From an uncultured Pseudomonadota bacterium (GTDB lineage: Bacteria > Myxococcota_A > UBA796 > SXON01), in NCBI GenBank assembly GCA_903875225.1, contig CAIQVJ010000048.1, positions 62,001 through 126,000 of the forward strand: a stretch of 64,000 nt of DNA, given 5' to 3'. Shown one piece after another: positions 27,306-40,652 of this stretch; position 1 is the first letter of the stretch, and every line of letters starts with the position of its first letter. The notes below the pieces were generated by a model that worked only from the letters and a program-made list of their open reading frames with translations, ran no database searches and was not told the origin of the DNA. The translations under genes and the position numbers were made by a program.

Positions 27306-29948
27306 CTACTTCGCCGGCCCAAAGTCGTAGGCGCACCGGAATTCGACGTCGGCGCCGTCGACCGTGGCGGGGACCGGCTCGGGCGGGCTCTTGCCCGTGA
27401 GGTCCACGCGAAAGTAGGCGATCCCCCCGTCCCGAACCTCCGCTCCCCACTCCTTGCCTGTGGCGCGCAGGAACGTGTGGCCCGCCTGCGCCCGGGCACG
27501 CGCTGAAGCCGGGAGCGGGTCCGCCGTGTACGTGGCATCGCCCCCTGGGAACACCAACTCCCTCGGAGTGGGCAGGCGCGCGCCCTCGGCGGCGCACACG
27601 GTAGCAGCGAGCGCCGGCGTGATGCAGGTGGCCGCGAAGGCGCTCAGGCCCCCGGTGCCCACCGCGGCCGCCAGGCATGGACTGCGGGCAGCGAGGGCCT
27701 GCGCCACGGCCTCCGCCGGGGGAGCCACGTACAAGTCGTGAGTCCGCCCATCCAGTGCCGCCAGCACCGGCGCGGAGTCGAGATCGCCGAACGTGCGAGG
27801 GGCCACGTCGACGTACGCCTGGCCGTTGGGGAGCATCCCGCCAATCACGTTGAAGCCCGTGGAGAGCTCTCCGAACTGGCGCAGGTTCGCCAGCAGCGAA
27901 GCCGGAAACGCCAGCACGCCACAACAGAGGAGCCCAGTCGCCAGTGCGTCGCGAGCGCCGAGCACGCCCGCGGGCCAGAGGAGCGCCCGGCGAAAGATCA
28001 CCGCGTAGACCGCGATCGCAAGCAGCAGGGTGGCCGCGCCGGCCAGCGCGTGCGTCTGGATGCTCAACGCCATTGCAGCGGAGAGCGCCGCACGCAACTG
28101 GGGAGGCGCGACCCCGATCTCTCCCAGACGCGCGACGTAGTCGAAGGTGATGGAGACGGCGATCGCCGCCATTGCGGCGCAGGTGCTCACCACGAGCGTG
28201 ATCCGCGGGAGATCGCGACGAAGCGGCGAGTCCGGCGTGGCAGGGAGCTCGGCGGTGCACCGGGCCAGCGTGATGGCGGTCGCGAGCCCTCCCGGCAGCT
28301 CGAAGCCCAGCAGCACGAGCGCCACCTCACCGGGGAGCAGGCGCTGGACGACGACGCTCGCGAGGATCGCCGAGACCCCGGCCGCGAACGCGCGCCGGGC
28401 CCACCGATCGCCCCGGGGCGCGGTGCGGTGGAACGCGCACGCCAGCATCACCCACCAGCACCAGCAGATCATCAGCACCGAGAGCCCCGCCGCGGTGCTC
28501 ATGTACTGCCCGATCGTCGTCCCGATGTGCGCCGGGAGCAGGGGCTGCTGGGAGAGATCCGCGTAGGCGCGCAGGTCGGAGGTCAGGTTCTCGAGCGTGG
28601 AGGTACAGCGGGTCTGCGCGTACCCCAGGGCGGCGAGGAACATGCACAAGAGCGCGAGCGAGCCATCGCGAAGGGTGCCGAGCGTGGGCCGGGCGTGGGA
28701 CCACATCAGCGAGTGCCAGACCGCCGCGACCGCCACCGCCAGGACCCATACGAGGCTCCACATCGGGAACGCCGCTTCGGAGAGACCGGCGGCGGAGCAC
28801 GCCCAGGCGCGGATCGCCGGCACGAATGGAAGGAGCGCCGGCCATCCGGCGAGCGCGAACCACGCCGCCCACTTGAAGGCGGGGACCGGCGGCGCGACGG
28901 GCGCGGGTGCGACGAGCAGGGGCGAGACGAGCGGGGCCGGCGACACCGGCAGCAGCGGGTCGGTGACCGAATCGGGCTCCGGCGGGCGTTCCGCGAGATC
29001 GAAAGTGGCGGAGCCGCCAGAGCCCCGGTCCGGGTTCGGTGCGGGGTCGGGAGGCCGCTCGCGGCCCAGCCCCTGCAGGACGGCCGGGCTCACCGACCGG
29101 AACCTGCTCCGGTCCTGTCCACCCGTCCACAGCCGGAGGAGCGCCTGACAGTCTGGCGGACGGGCCTCCCTGTCCACGCTCAGCGCAGCGTCGATCGCGA
29201 CCTCCACCCGCGCGGGTACGTCCGGTACGAGCTCCCGGAGCGGCACGTAGTGCCCGGCACCGATCCGGAGCAGCACGTCGTACATCGACTCCCCCGGAAA
29301 ACACCGGGTTCCCGAGACCATCTCATAGAACATCGCGCCGAGGGAGAAGATGTCGGCGCGCTGGTCGACCCCCCGGGTGTCCCGGACCTGCTCGGGCGCC
29401 ATGTAGCAGGGCGTGCCCATGATCTGCCCCGACTTCGTCTGCCCGGTGGAGTCCCGGTCCAGCACGATCTTCGCCAGTCCGAAATCCGCGACCTTCGCCG
29501 TCACCCCGCCGTGGTGGCGGGCGAGGAGCACGTTCGCAGGCTTCAGGTCCCGGTGGATCAGGCCCCGCGCGTGGGCCGCGCCCACACCGGCGAGGATGCC
29601 CAGCACCAGCGCATCCACCTCGTACATCTCGAGCCGCTTCGAGGCGAGGAGTTCGTCCAGCGGCGCACCGTCCACGTACTCCATCACCAGCGCCGGGCAC
29701 CCGTCGATCACGACCACATCGGTGACGGACACGATGTTCGGGTGGTGCAGGCTCGCCTGCAGCCGGCCCTCCTGGAACAGGCGGTCCCGCACGTGCGCGG
29801 AGCGGGAGTCGAGGATCTTCATCGCATGGAGCGAATCCAGGTGGGAATGGCGCACCAGATACACCTTGGCCATCCCCCCCTGACCCAATTTTCCCTCCAC
29901 CCGGTACGTACCGAGCAGGGTGCCGACGCCGAGGTCGACAGTGTCCAC
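27306..29948 (-). CDS. Ser/Thr protein kinase with multi-TM region and FGE-like C-terminal tail
   Basis: YRVEGKLGQGGMAKVYLVRHS; HRDLKPANVLLARH; MGTPCYMAPEQVRD; several TM helices; C-term CAAEGARLPTPRELVF...VEFRCAYD. Confidence 0.88.
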   Translation of the reverse strand: MDTVDLGVGTLLGTYRVEGKLGQGGMAKVYLVRHSHLDSLHAMKILDSRSAHVRDRLFQEGRLQASLHHPNIVSVTDVVVIDGCPALVMEYVDGAPLDELLASKRLEMYEVDALVLGILAGVGAAHARGLIHRDLKPANVLLARHHGGVTAKVADFGLAKIVLDRDSTGQTKSGQIMGTPCYMAPEQVRDTRGVDQRADIFSLGAMFYEMVSGTRCFPGESMYDVLLRIGAGHYVPLRELVPDVPARVEVAIDAALSVDREARPPDCQALLRLWTGGQDRSRFRSVSPAVLQGLGRERPPDPAPNPDRGSGGSATFDLAERPPEPDSVTDPLLPVSPAPLVSPLLVAPAPVAPPVPAFKWAAWFALAGWPALLPFVPAIRAWACSAAGLSEAAFPMWSLVWVLAVAVAAVWHSLMWSHARPTLGTLRDGSLALLCMFLAALGYAQTRCTSTLENLTSDLRAYADLSQQPLLPAHIGTTIGQYMSTAAGLSVLMICWCWWVMLACAFHRTAPRGDRWARRAFAAGVSAILASVVVQRLLPGEVALVLLGFELPGGLATAITLARCTAELPATPDSPLRRDLPRITLVVSTCAAMAAIAVSITFDYVARLGEIGVAPPQLRAALSAAMALSIQTHALAGAATLLLAIAVYAVIFRRALLWPAGVLGARDALATGLLCCGVLAFPASLLANLRQFGELSTGFNVIGGMLPNGQAYVDVAPRTFGDLDSAPVLAALDGRTHDLYVAPPAEAVAQALAARSPCLAAAVGTGGLSAFAATCITPALAATVCAAEGARLPTPRELVFPGGDATYTADPLPASARARAQAGHTFLRATGKEWGAEVRDGGIAYFRVDLTGKSPPEPVPATVDGADVEFRCAYDFGPAK

Positions 29949-30170
29949 TATCGCGGCAGTTGCTTGAATAGCATCATGACTTCGAACCTACACAACCACC
30001 CCCACTGTGACGTCCTGAGACCTGGGGGGCGGACAATGTGCTGCTTATCGGCTCGCCGCGAGGGCACGAGCGGTCAGACGGCGGACGACGCGATCTTCGA
30101 CGGATACGTATTTCGTAGGATGCCGTTCCCCCTCCCGCGCTCTTACCCGCTCGGACCGCTTAGGAGCGTC

Positions 30171-31994
30171 ATGAAGCCCGTCGAGACCCTCGAAGATGTA
30201 GTAATCCGCTTTGCCGGAGACTCCGGTGACGGCATGCAGATCGTGGGGACACAGTTCACCCAGACGACCGCCCGCCTCGGAAACGACCTTGCAACCTTCC
30301 CCGACTACCCAGCGGAGATTCGCGCGCCCTCGGGCACCGTCGCCGGGGTGAGCGGGTTCCAGCTCCACTTCTCCTCCATCGACATCTCGACGCCAGGCGA
30401 CGTCCCCGACGCGCTGATCGCGATGAACCCCGCGGCGCTCAAGGTCAACATCGGCGACCTCAAGCCCGGCGGCGTGGTGATCGTGAACACGGAGAAATTC
30501 GTGCCGCGCGAGTTCGAGAAGGCCGGATACGCCGCGGACCCGTTGGCGGATGGAGGGCTCGACAAGTACCAGCTGGTGCGGGTGGACATGGGCCGCCTCA
30601 CGCGCGAAGCCGTCGCGGGCCTGGGCCTCACGAACAAGGACACGGACCGGTGTCGGAACTTCTTCGCGCTCGGCATGACGTACTGGCTGTACAGCCGCTC
30701 GATCGAGACGACGCGCGACTGGATCGAGCAGAAGTTCAAGGATCCGTGGAAGCAGGCCAATTTGCGGGCCCTCGAGGCCGGCTGGAGCTACGCGGAGACC
30801 GTCGAGGTCTTCACCTCGCGCTACCAGATCCCCGCGGCGAAGCTCCCCCCCGGGAAATACCGCAACATCGTGGGTAACCACGCTGTTGCGCTCGGTCTCG
30901 CCGCGGCCTCGGCGCGCGCGGAGGTACCCCTTTTCCTGGGCAGCTACCCGATCACGCCCGCCACGGACATCCTCCAGTACCTCGCCGCCTTCAAGGCCTG
31001 GGGCGTCCAGACCTTCCAGGCCGAGGACGAGATCGCAGCCATCGGCTCCGCCATCGGCGCCTCCTACGCCGGCCACATCGGCGTCACCACGACCTCCGGC
31101 CCAGGAATGGCGCTCAAGACCGAGGCGATCGGGCTCGCGATCATGACCGAGCTGCCGCTCGTGATCGTGAACGTGCAGCGCGGCGGGCCCTCCACCGGGC
31201 TGCCGACCAAGACCGAGCAATCCGACCTCTGGCAGGCGCTCGTCGGACGGAACGGCGAGGCGCCCCTCTGCGTGCTCGCAGCCGCATCCCCGGCGGACTG
31301 CTTCCGGATGGCGGTCGAGGCCGTGCGCATCGCCACGACCTACATGACCCCGGTCATCCTGCTCACCGACGGCTACCTCGCGAACGGGTCCGAACCCTGG
31401 CGCGTGAGCGAGCTCTCCGAGCTCCCCGAGATGAAGGTCCACTTCGAGACCAACCCCGAGGACTACCACGCCTACGGGCGCGACCCCGTCACCGGTGCCC
31501 GCCCCTGGGTCCGTCCGGGCACCCCGAAGATGGAGAACCGCATCGGCGGCCTCGAAAAGCAGGAGACCACGGGCAACGTCTCCTACGACGCCGTCAACCA
31601 CGAGGTGATGGTCAAGGCTCGCGCCCAGAAGATCGCGAACATCCAGGTGCCGGATCTCGAGGTGCACGGCGACGCCGACGGCGTGCTGTTCGTCGGCTGG
31701 GGTTCCACCTACGGCGCCATCCGCACGGCCGTGGACGCCGCCCGGGCGCGCGGCCACCGGGTCGCCCACGCCCATCTCCGCTACATGAACCCGCTGCCGG
31801 CCAACACCGCAGAGGTCCTGCGGAGCTTCCGCCGCGTGGTGGTCCCGGAGATGAACCTCGGGCAGCTCTCCCTGTGGCTCCGCGCCCAGACGGGTGTCGG
31901 CTGCATTTCGCTCCCCAAGGTGCAGGGGCGCATGTTCAAGGTCTCTGAGTTGATCGAAGCAATCGCCCTTCACGGGCTGGAGGACGCCAAATGA
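30171..31994 (+). CDS. korA: 2-oxoacid:ferredoxin oxidoreductase, alpha (fused gamma-alpha) subunit
   Basis: ATG 30171; VIRFAGDSGDGMQIVGTQF; GSYPITPATDILQYLA; TTTSGPGMALKTEAIGLA. Confidence 0.93.
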   Translation: MKPVETLEDVVIRFAGDSGDGMQIVGTQFTQTTARLGNDLATFPDYPAEIRAPSGTVAGVSGFQLHFSSIDISTPGDVPDALIAMNPAALKVNIGDLKPGGVVIVNTEKFVPREFEKAGYAADPLADGGLDKYQLVRVDMGRLTREAVAGLGLTNKDTDRCRNFFALGMTYWLYSRSIETTRDWIEQKFKDPWKQANLRALEAGWSYAETVEVFTSRYQIPAAKLPPGKYRNIVGNHAVALGLAAASARAEVPLFLGSYPITPATDILQYLAAFKAWGVQTFQAEDEIAAIGSAIGASYAGHIGVTTTSGPGMALKTEAIGLAIMTELPLVIVNVQRGGPSTGLPTKTEQSDLWQALVGRNGEAPLCVLAAASPADCFRMAVEAVRIATTYMTPVILLTDGYLANGSEPWRVSELSELPEMKVHFETNPEDYHAYGRDPVTGARPWVRPGTPKMENRIGGLEKQETTGNVSYDAVNHEVMVKARAQKIANIQVPDLEVHGDADGVLFVGWGSTYGAIRTAVDAARARGHRVAHAHLRYMNPLPANTAEVLRSFRRVVVPEMNLGQLSLWLRAQTGVGCISLPKVQGRMFKVSELIEAIALHGLEDAK

Positions 31995-33003
31995 CTACCG
32001 AACCCACCGCCGTGCGCACCTTGAATCGCAAGGAGTTCATGTCCTCCCAGATGATCCGGTGGTGCCCGGGCTGCGGCGACTACGCGATCCTGGCGCAGGC
32101 CCAGACCGTGTTCGCGGAGCTCGGCATCCCCCGTGAGAACTTCTGCGTCATCAGCGGCATCGGCTGCTCCAGCCGGTTCCCCTACTACATGGAGACCTAC
32201 GGCTTCCACACGATCCACGGGCGCGCTGCGACCATCGCCTCCGGAGTGAAGCTCGCGAACCCCGAGCTCTCGGTGTGGATCGTCACGGGTGACGGCGACG
32301 CGCTCGCCATCGGCGGGAACCACACCGGGCACCTCCTCCGCCGCAACATCGACGTCCAGGTGCTGCTGTTCAACAACCGGATCTACGGGCTCACGAAAGG
32401 CCAGGCCAGCCCGACCTCGGAGTTCGGCAAGAAGACCAAGTCCACGCCGCTCGGCACGGTCGAGAACCCCTACAACACCGCTGCTTTCGCGCTCGGCTGC
32501 GGTGGCACGTTCGTCGCCCGCACCGTGGACATGTTCACCGCCCAGATGCGCGACATCCTGCGCGCGGCGCACGCCCATCGCGGGACGTCCTTCGTAGAGG
32601 CCTACCAGACCTGCGAGATCTTCAACGACGGGGCGTTCGTCGACCTCACCGACAAGGCGAGCCGCGAAGAAGCGTGCCTCATGCTGCAGAACGGCGCACC
32701 GATGGTGTACGCCGGCGGCAAGAAGGGCATCCGGCTCGAGGGGCTCCGGCCCACGATCGTGGAGCTCGGGGAGCGCTGGAGCGCTTCGGACTGCCTCGTC
32801 CACGACGAGACGGACGACACGCTCGCGGGCATCCTCGCCCGGATGGAGCGACCGTTCCCCGTTCCGATGGGCATCCTGCACCGCGTGCAGAAGCCCACGT
32901 ACGACGCCCTCGCCGCCGCGCAGATCGCGGGCGCCCGGCTCAAGGGGAAGAACCCGCCGATCGAGGATCTTCTGGGGGGTGGAGACACCTGGACGGTGGA
33001 GTA

Positions 33004-33004
<1 letters not shown>
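31991..33004 (+). CDS. korB: 2-oxoacid:ferredoxin oxidoreductase, beta subunit
   Basis: WCPGCGDYAIL; TGDGDALAIGGNHTGHLLRRNIDVQVLLFNNRIYGLTKGQ. Confidence 0.94.
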
Positions 33005-36524
<3,520 letters not shown>

Positions 36525-36525
<1 letters not shown>

Positions 36526-37520
36526 TGGACCTCTCCACGACGTACCTCGGCCTGAAGCTCCCCCACCCCCTGATCAGCGGGGCGTCCCCCTTGACGGACG
36601 ACCTCGACATGGTGCGCCGGCTCGAGGCAGCGGGGGCCGCCGCCATCGTGATGAACTCGCTGTTCGAAGAGCAGATCACGCTCGAGGACAACGCCGCGCA
36701 GGCGCAGCGCGACGAGAATCAGGACAGCTTCGCCGAGGCCCAGTCCTTCTTTCCCCAGTCGACCGACTTCGCGTACGGGCCCCGCGCCTGGCTCGATCAG
36801 GTCGCCCGCATCAAGGCCACGGTCAAGGTGCCGGTGATCGCCTCGCTCAACGGCACGACGGCGACCGGCTGGGTCCGCTATGCCAGGCAGATCGAGGAGG
36901 TCGGTGCAGACGCGCTGGAGCTCAACATCTACCTGCTGGCAACGCGTTCGCAGGTCGACGGGCGGCAGATCGAGGATCGCGTGGTGGAGGTCGCGGAGGC
37001 CGTGCGCGACTCCGTGCACCTGCCCCTGGCGGTGAAGCTCTCTCCTTTCTACTCCTCGCTCCCGAACCTCGTGCGCCGGCTGGATGCGGTCGGGGTGACA
37101 GCCGTGGTGCTGTTCAACCGCTTCCTCCAGCCCGACATCGACATCGAGCGGCTCGAGGTCGCGCCGAAGCTGGTGCTGTCCACCCCATCGGAGCTGCTCC
37201 TCCGGCTTCGCTGGCTCGCGATCCTGCACGGGCGCACGAACATGGAGCTCTCCGCCTCGGGCGGCGCCCACACCGCCGAGGACGTGATCAAGGCCCTGAT
37301 GGCCGGCGCGAACACCGTGCAGGTCGTCTCCGCGCTGCTCAAGCACGGCCCTGAACACATCGGCGTGCTCCGCGCCGGTCTGGAGAAGTGGATGGTGGAG
37401 CACGAGTACGACTCCGTGCGCCAGATGCGGGGCAGCATGAGCCTGCAGCGTTGCCCGGATCCCGAGGCCTTCGAGCGCGGAAACTACGCGAAGGTGCTCA
37501 AGACGTGGCGACCGAGCTAG
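36525..37520 (+). CDS. Dihydroorotate dehydrogenase-like flavoprotein
   Basis: MDLSTTYLGLKLPHPLISGASPLTDDLD...ADALELNIY...LPLAVKLSPF...ELSASGGAHTAEDVIKALMAGA. Confidence 0.88.
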
Positions 37521-37797
37521 CCAACTGAAGCCAGAGTGTGTGGTCTCGCGCAGGAGTCCTGTGCGAGGTCGCACATCCTGTCCGTCGATCATGCGCACAA
37601 ACCCTCTTTTGGGGTGCGAAACCACCCGATCAGCCCGGAAAGCGCGCGGCACAAGCCTTGCAAAGAGGTCCGTCTCGGAGCCCCACGTCTTGTATCCATC
37701 CGTCAAAATTCGTTTCGACATGCATCATATAGCGGATAAGCAAACTGAACGACGGCTCATAAGCCCTCTCACCTAACTCTCACCTCAGGAGGTTCTC

Positions 37798-40575
37798 GTG
37801 ACACGATTCACTCTACTCGGCCTGGTAATGGCCACGACAATGGTCTTCGGATGCGGCAAAGGCACGGAAGGCCCCGCCGGCAAGGATGGCGTCGACGGCG
37901 TTGACGGCGTTGACGGCAAGGATGGTGTCGATGGCACCAACGGCGTCGACGGCACCAACGGCGCGGACGGCGCCGATGGCGCAGACGGCACCAACGGCAT
38001 CGATGGGACGAACGGCGCTGACGGCGCTGACGGCACCAACGGAACGAACGGCACCGACGGGACCGACGGCACCGATGGGACCGACGGCGAAGACGGCCTG
38101 GACGTCGGGATCGCGACCTTCCACGGCGCCGATGCCCTCGCCGCAGCGGACCTCGCGGATGCGGACAAGTACCGCGCCGAGACCACCATCACCGGCGCCA
38201 CCGCCGACGCCTCCGGCGTCGTCACGGTCGACTTCACGGTCCTCGACGCCGACGGCGCCCCGCTGACCGACCTCGCGAGCGCGAACTTCAGCATCGCAGT
38301 CCTCCGCCCCGCTTCGGGCGCCGAGAGCTTCAGCAAGTGGGAATCGTACATCTACCGGACGCAGACCGTCGTCAATTCCTCCAGCAACGACTGGCCGAAC
38401 CCTGATGGCACCGAGGCCGAGCAGGCCTACAAGGAGTCCAGCAGCTCCGGTACCTTCACCAACAACGGTGACGGCTCCTACACCTACGTGTACGGCACGA
38501 ACATCTCCGCGGTCGTCACGCCTGTCACGGGCACCGCGATCACCTACGACCGCACCCTGACCCACCGCGTCGCGGTGATGTTCGGTGGACACAGCGGCCC
38601 CACCGACGACGCCACGTTCGACTTCGTCCCGGACGGCTCGGCCGTCACGGATACGCGCAACATCGTCGAGACCGCCACCTGCCAGCACTGCCACGGCACC
38701 GAGTTCGCCGGGCACGGCGGTGACCGCGTGTCCGTCGAAAGCTGCGTGACCTGCCACACCCCGCTCACCATCGACCCGCAGAGCGGCAACACCGTCGACT
38801 TCAAGGTCATGATCCACAAGATCCACATGGGCGGCGAGCTCCCCGGTGTCGCCGGCGCAGACGGCCTGATCTGGGACGACCTGAGCACGGACACCGACGA
38901 GTCGGCGGACAATGAGGACTACGCCATCTGGGGCTACGGTGACTCCAAGCTCGAGTGGTCCGCGGTCGGGTTCCCCGCAGTCATCAACAACTGCACCGCC
39001 TGCCACACCGGCTCCGGCGCGCAGGTCGACAACTGGAAGGAAGTCCCCTCGCGTGACACCTGCGGCTCCTGCCACAGCGACATCGACTTCGCGACCGGCG
39101 ACGGCCACGACGGCGGCGCCTACAGCGATGACTCGGCCTGCACGATGTGCCACGGCGCCGACGGCACCGCGACCATGGCGCCGACGGTCTGGGAAGCCCA
39201 CGACATCGCGACGAACGCCAACACGCAGGACGTCCCCGAGTTCGACGTCTCGCTCACGGTGTCCACGCCCGCCAACGGCTCCTACTTCGTCGCGGGAGAG
39301 ACCCCCGTGGTGCACATCGCGCTGACGGACGCCTCCACGGGCGTGCTCATCGACCACACCACGATGTACGCCGACACCAACAAGGAGAGCTGCACCTCCA
39401 CGACCTGCACCGCTCGTGACGGCCTGTTCAACCACGCGTACCTGATGGTGGACGGCCCCCGCGCCAACCGGGTCCCCGTGCTCGGCACGGTGGCACGGGT
39501 CGAGATCGAGAGCTCCGACGCCGGTCCGTTCGACCTGTCCAGCGCCTCCACCCTCGACCTCGTGGTCGATGGCGGCAAGGACGTTCGCACGCGCACGGAC
39601 ACCTACGCAGCGAGCATCAGCGTCGCCGTGTCGGATGGCACGTTCGCGAACCGGGCCGCGGCGACCCCCACCGAGATCGTGACCTGGCTCAACGACGACA
39701 CGGCCTTCGCCGATCGCGCGATCGCCTACCTCACGACCTCGGGCGGCGTCGGCATCCGCAGCCGGAACCTGGGCGACTTCTTCTCGCTCCAGCTTGGCGA
39801 CTGCGACGTCAACACCGAAGTCTTCGGTGGTGACACCGAGGAGAAGGTCATCGGCGGCTCCTACGCGTACAACAGCATCGTCCGCAACACGAGCACGAGC
39901 AGCAACGATCCGAAGGCCGCATGGTCCACGGGCGAAGTCACCTACACCCTCGACCCCGTCGACGACCTCCAGCCTGGCACCTACATCGCCAGTGTCGAGA
40001 TCGCGGACGCCGGTCGCACGAGTGACACCGACTACCGCACGCCCTCGGTCGCCAAGGTCACGTTCCAGGTCGGCCAGGCCGATGAGGAGCTCGCCCCCGC
40101 CGGTAACTGCGATTCCTGCCACCAGTCGTCCGACGGTCAGGGCCTGATCTTCGACCAGCCCCGTCACCACAAGATCTTCGACCAGACGGCGATCGACCAG
40201 TGCGGTGGGTGTCACGACTACCAGAACCGGTACGCGACCGGCGATTACTCAGGCGGGAACCCGATCAGCCGGCGCGTCCACGCCGTGCACGATGGTTCTG
40301 CATTGAACTATCCTGAGGACACCGTCGGCCACGCGGATACAGTAGCCGGGCGGTACTGGGACATCACCTTCCCCCAGGACATCCGCAACTGTGAGACATG
40401 CCACGAGACCGATACGACCAGTGGAACCTGGGCCACGAAGCCGGCGCGGCTGCCCTGCTCGGGCTGCCACGACTCGGACGCTGCGAGCGCCCACATGGAC
40501 CTGATGACGCTGGACCCGACCCCGGACGATCCGTGGAGCGGCGACGAGGAAGAGAGCTGCGAAGTCTGCCACTAG
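37798..40575 (+). CDS. OmcA/MtrC-family decaheme c-type cytochrome lipoprotein with N-terminal collagen-like stalk
   Basis: GTG start after AGGAGGT; lipobox VFGC; 27 G-X-Y triplets; exactly 10 CXXCH motifs, the last at the C-terminus. Confidence 0.92.
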   Translation: MTRFTLLGLVMATTMVFGCGKGTEGPAGKDGVDGVDGVDGKDGVDGTNGVDGTNGADGADGADGTNGIDGTNGADGADGTNGTNGTDGTDGTDGTDGEDGLDVGIATFHGADALAAADLADADKYRAETTITGATADASGVVTVDFTVLDADGAPLTDLASANFSIAVLRPASGAESFSKWESYIYRTQTVVNSSSNDWPNPDGTEAEQAYKESSSSGTFTNNGDGSYTYVYGTNISAVVTPVTGTAITYDRTLTHRVAVMFGGHSGPTDDATFDFVPDGSAVTDTRNIVETATCQHCHGTEFAGHGGDRVSVESCVTCHTPLTIDPQSGNTVDFKVMIHKIHMGGELPGVAGADGLIWDDLSTDTDESADNEDYAIWGYGDSKLEWSAVGFPAVINNCTACHTGSGAQVDNWKEVPSRDTCGSCHSDIDFATGDGHDGGAYSDDSACTMCHGADGTATMAPTVWEAHDIATNANTQDVPEFDVSLTVSTPANGSYFVAGETPVVHIALTDASTGVLIDHTTMYADTNKESCTSTTCTARDGLFNHAYLMVDGPRANRVPVLGTVARVEIESSDAGPFDLSSASTLDLVVDGGKDVRTRTDTYAASISVAVSDGTFANRAAATPTEIVTWLNDDTAFADRAIAYLTTSGGVGIRSRNLGDFFSLQLGDCDVNTEVFGGDTEEKVIGGSYAYNSIVRNTSTSSNDPKAAWSTGEVTYTLDPVDDLQPGTYIASVEIADAGRTSDTDYRTPSVAKVTFQVGQADEELAPAGNCDSCHQSSDGQGLIFDQPRHHKIFDQTAIDQCGGCHDYQNRYATGDYSGGNPISRRVHAVHDGSALNYPEDTVGHADTVAGRYWDITFPQDIRNCETCHETDTTSGTWATKPARLPCSGCHDSDAASAHMDLMTLDPTPDDPWSGDEEESCEVCH
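37861..38103 (+). repeat. Collagen-like (Gly-X-Y)27 coding repeat
   Basis: GTE GPA GKD GVD GVD ... GTD GTD GTD GED GLD read directly. Confidence 0.95.
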
Positions 40576-40652
40576 GCAGGTCTGAGCTTGCGGAGGCGGC
40601 GGCCACTGGCCGTCGTCTCCTCCGGCCGCTTCCAGCCAGCATCCTCCTCGGG

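Noticed and set aside
27738-30170. N-terminal ~811 aa of the 1418-aa plus ORF ending at 31994
   Set aside because: Antisense to the Ser/Thr kinase; true korA starts at ATG 30171 with canonical N-terminus.
37861-38103. Possible CRISPR or minisatellite array
   Set aside because: 9-bp periodicity is explained by in-frame Gly-X-Y collagen-like coding.
37813-40215. 800-aa minus ORF opposite the decaheme cytochrome
   Set aside because: Produced by repetitive GC-rich codons of the sense gene; translation is GAV/DR-rich with no recognisable domain.
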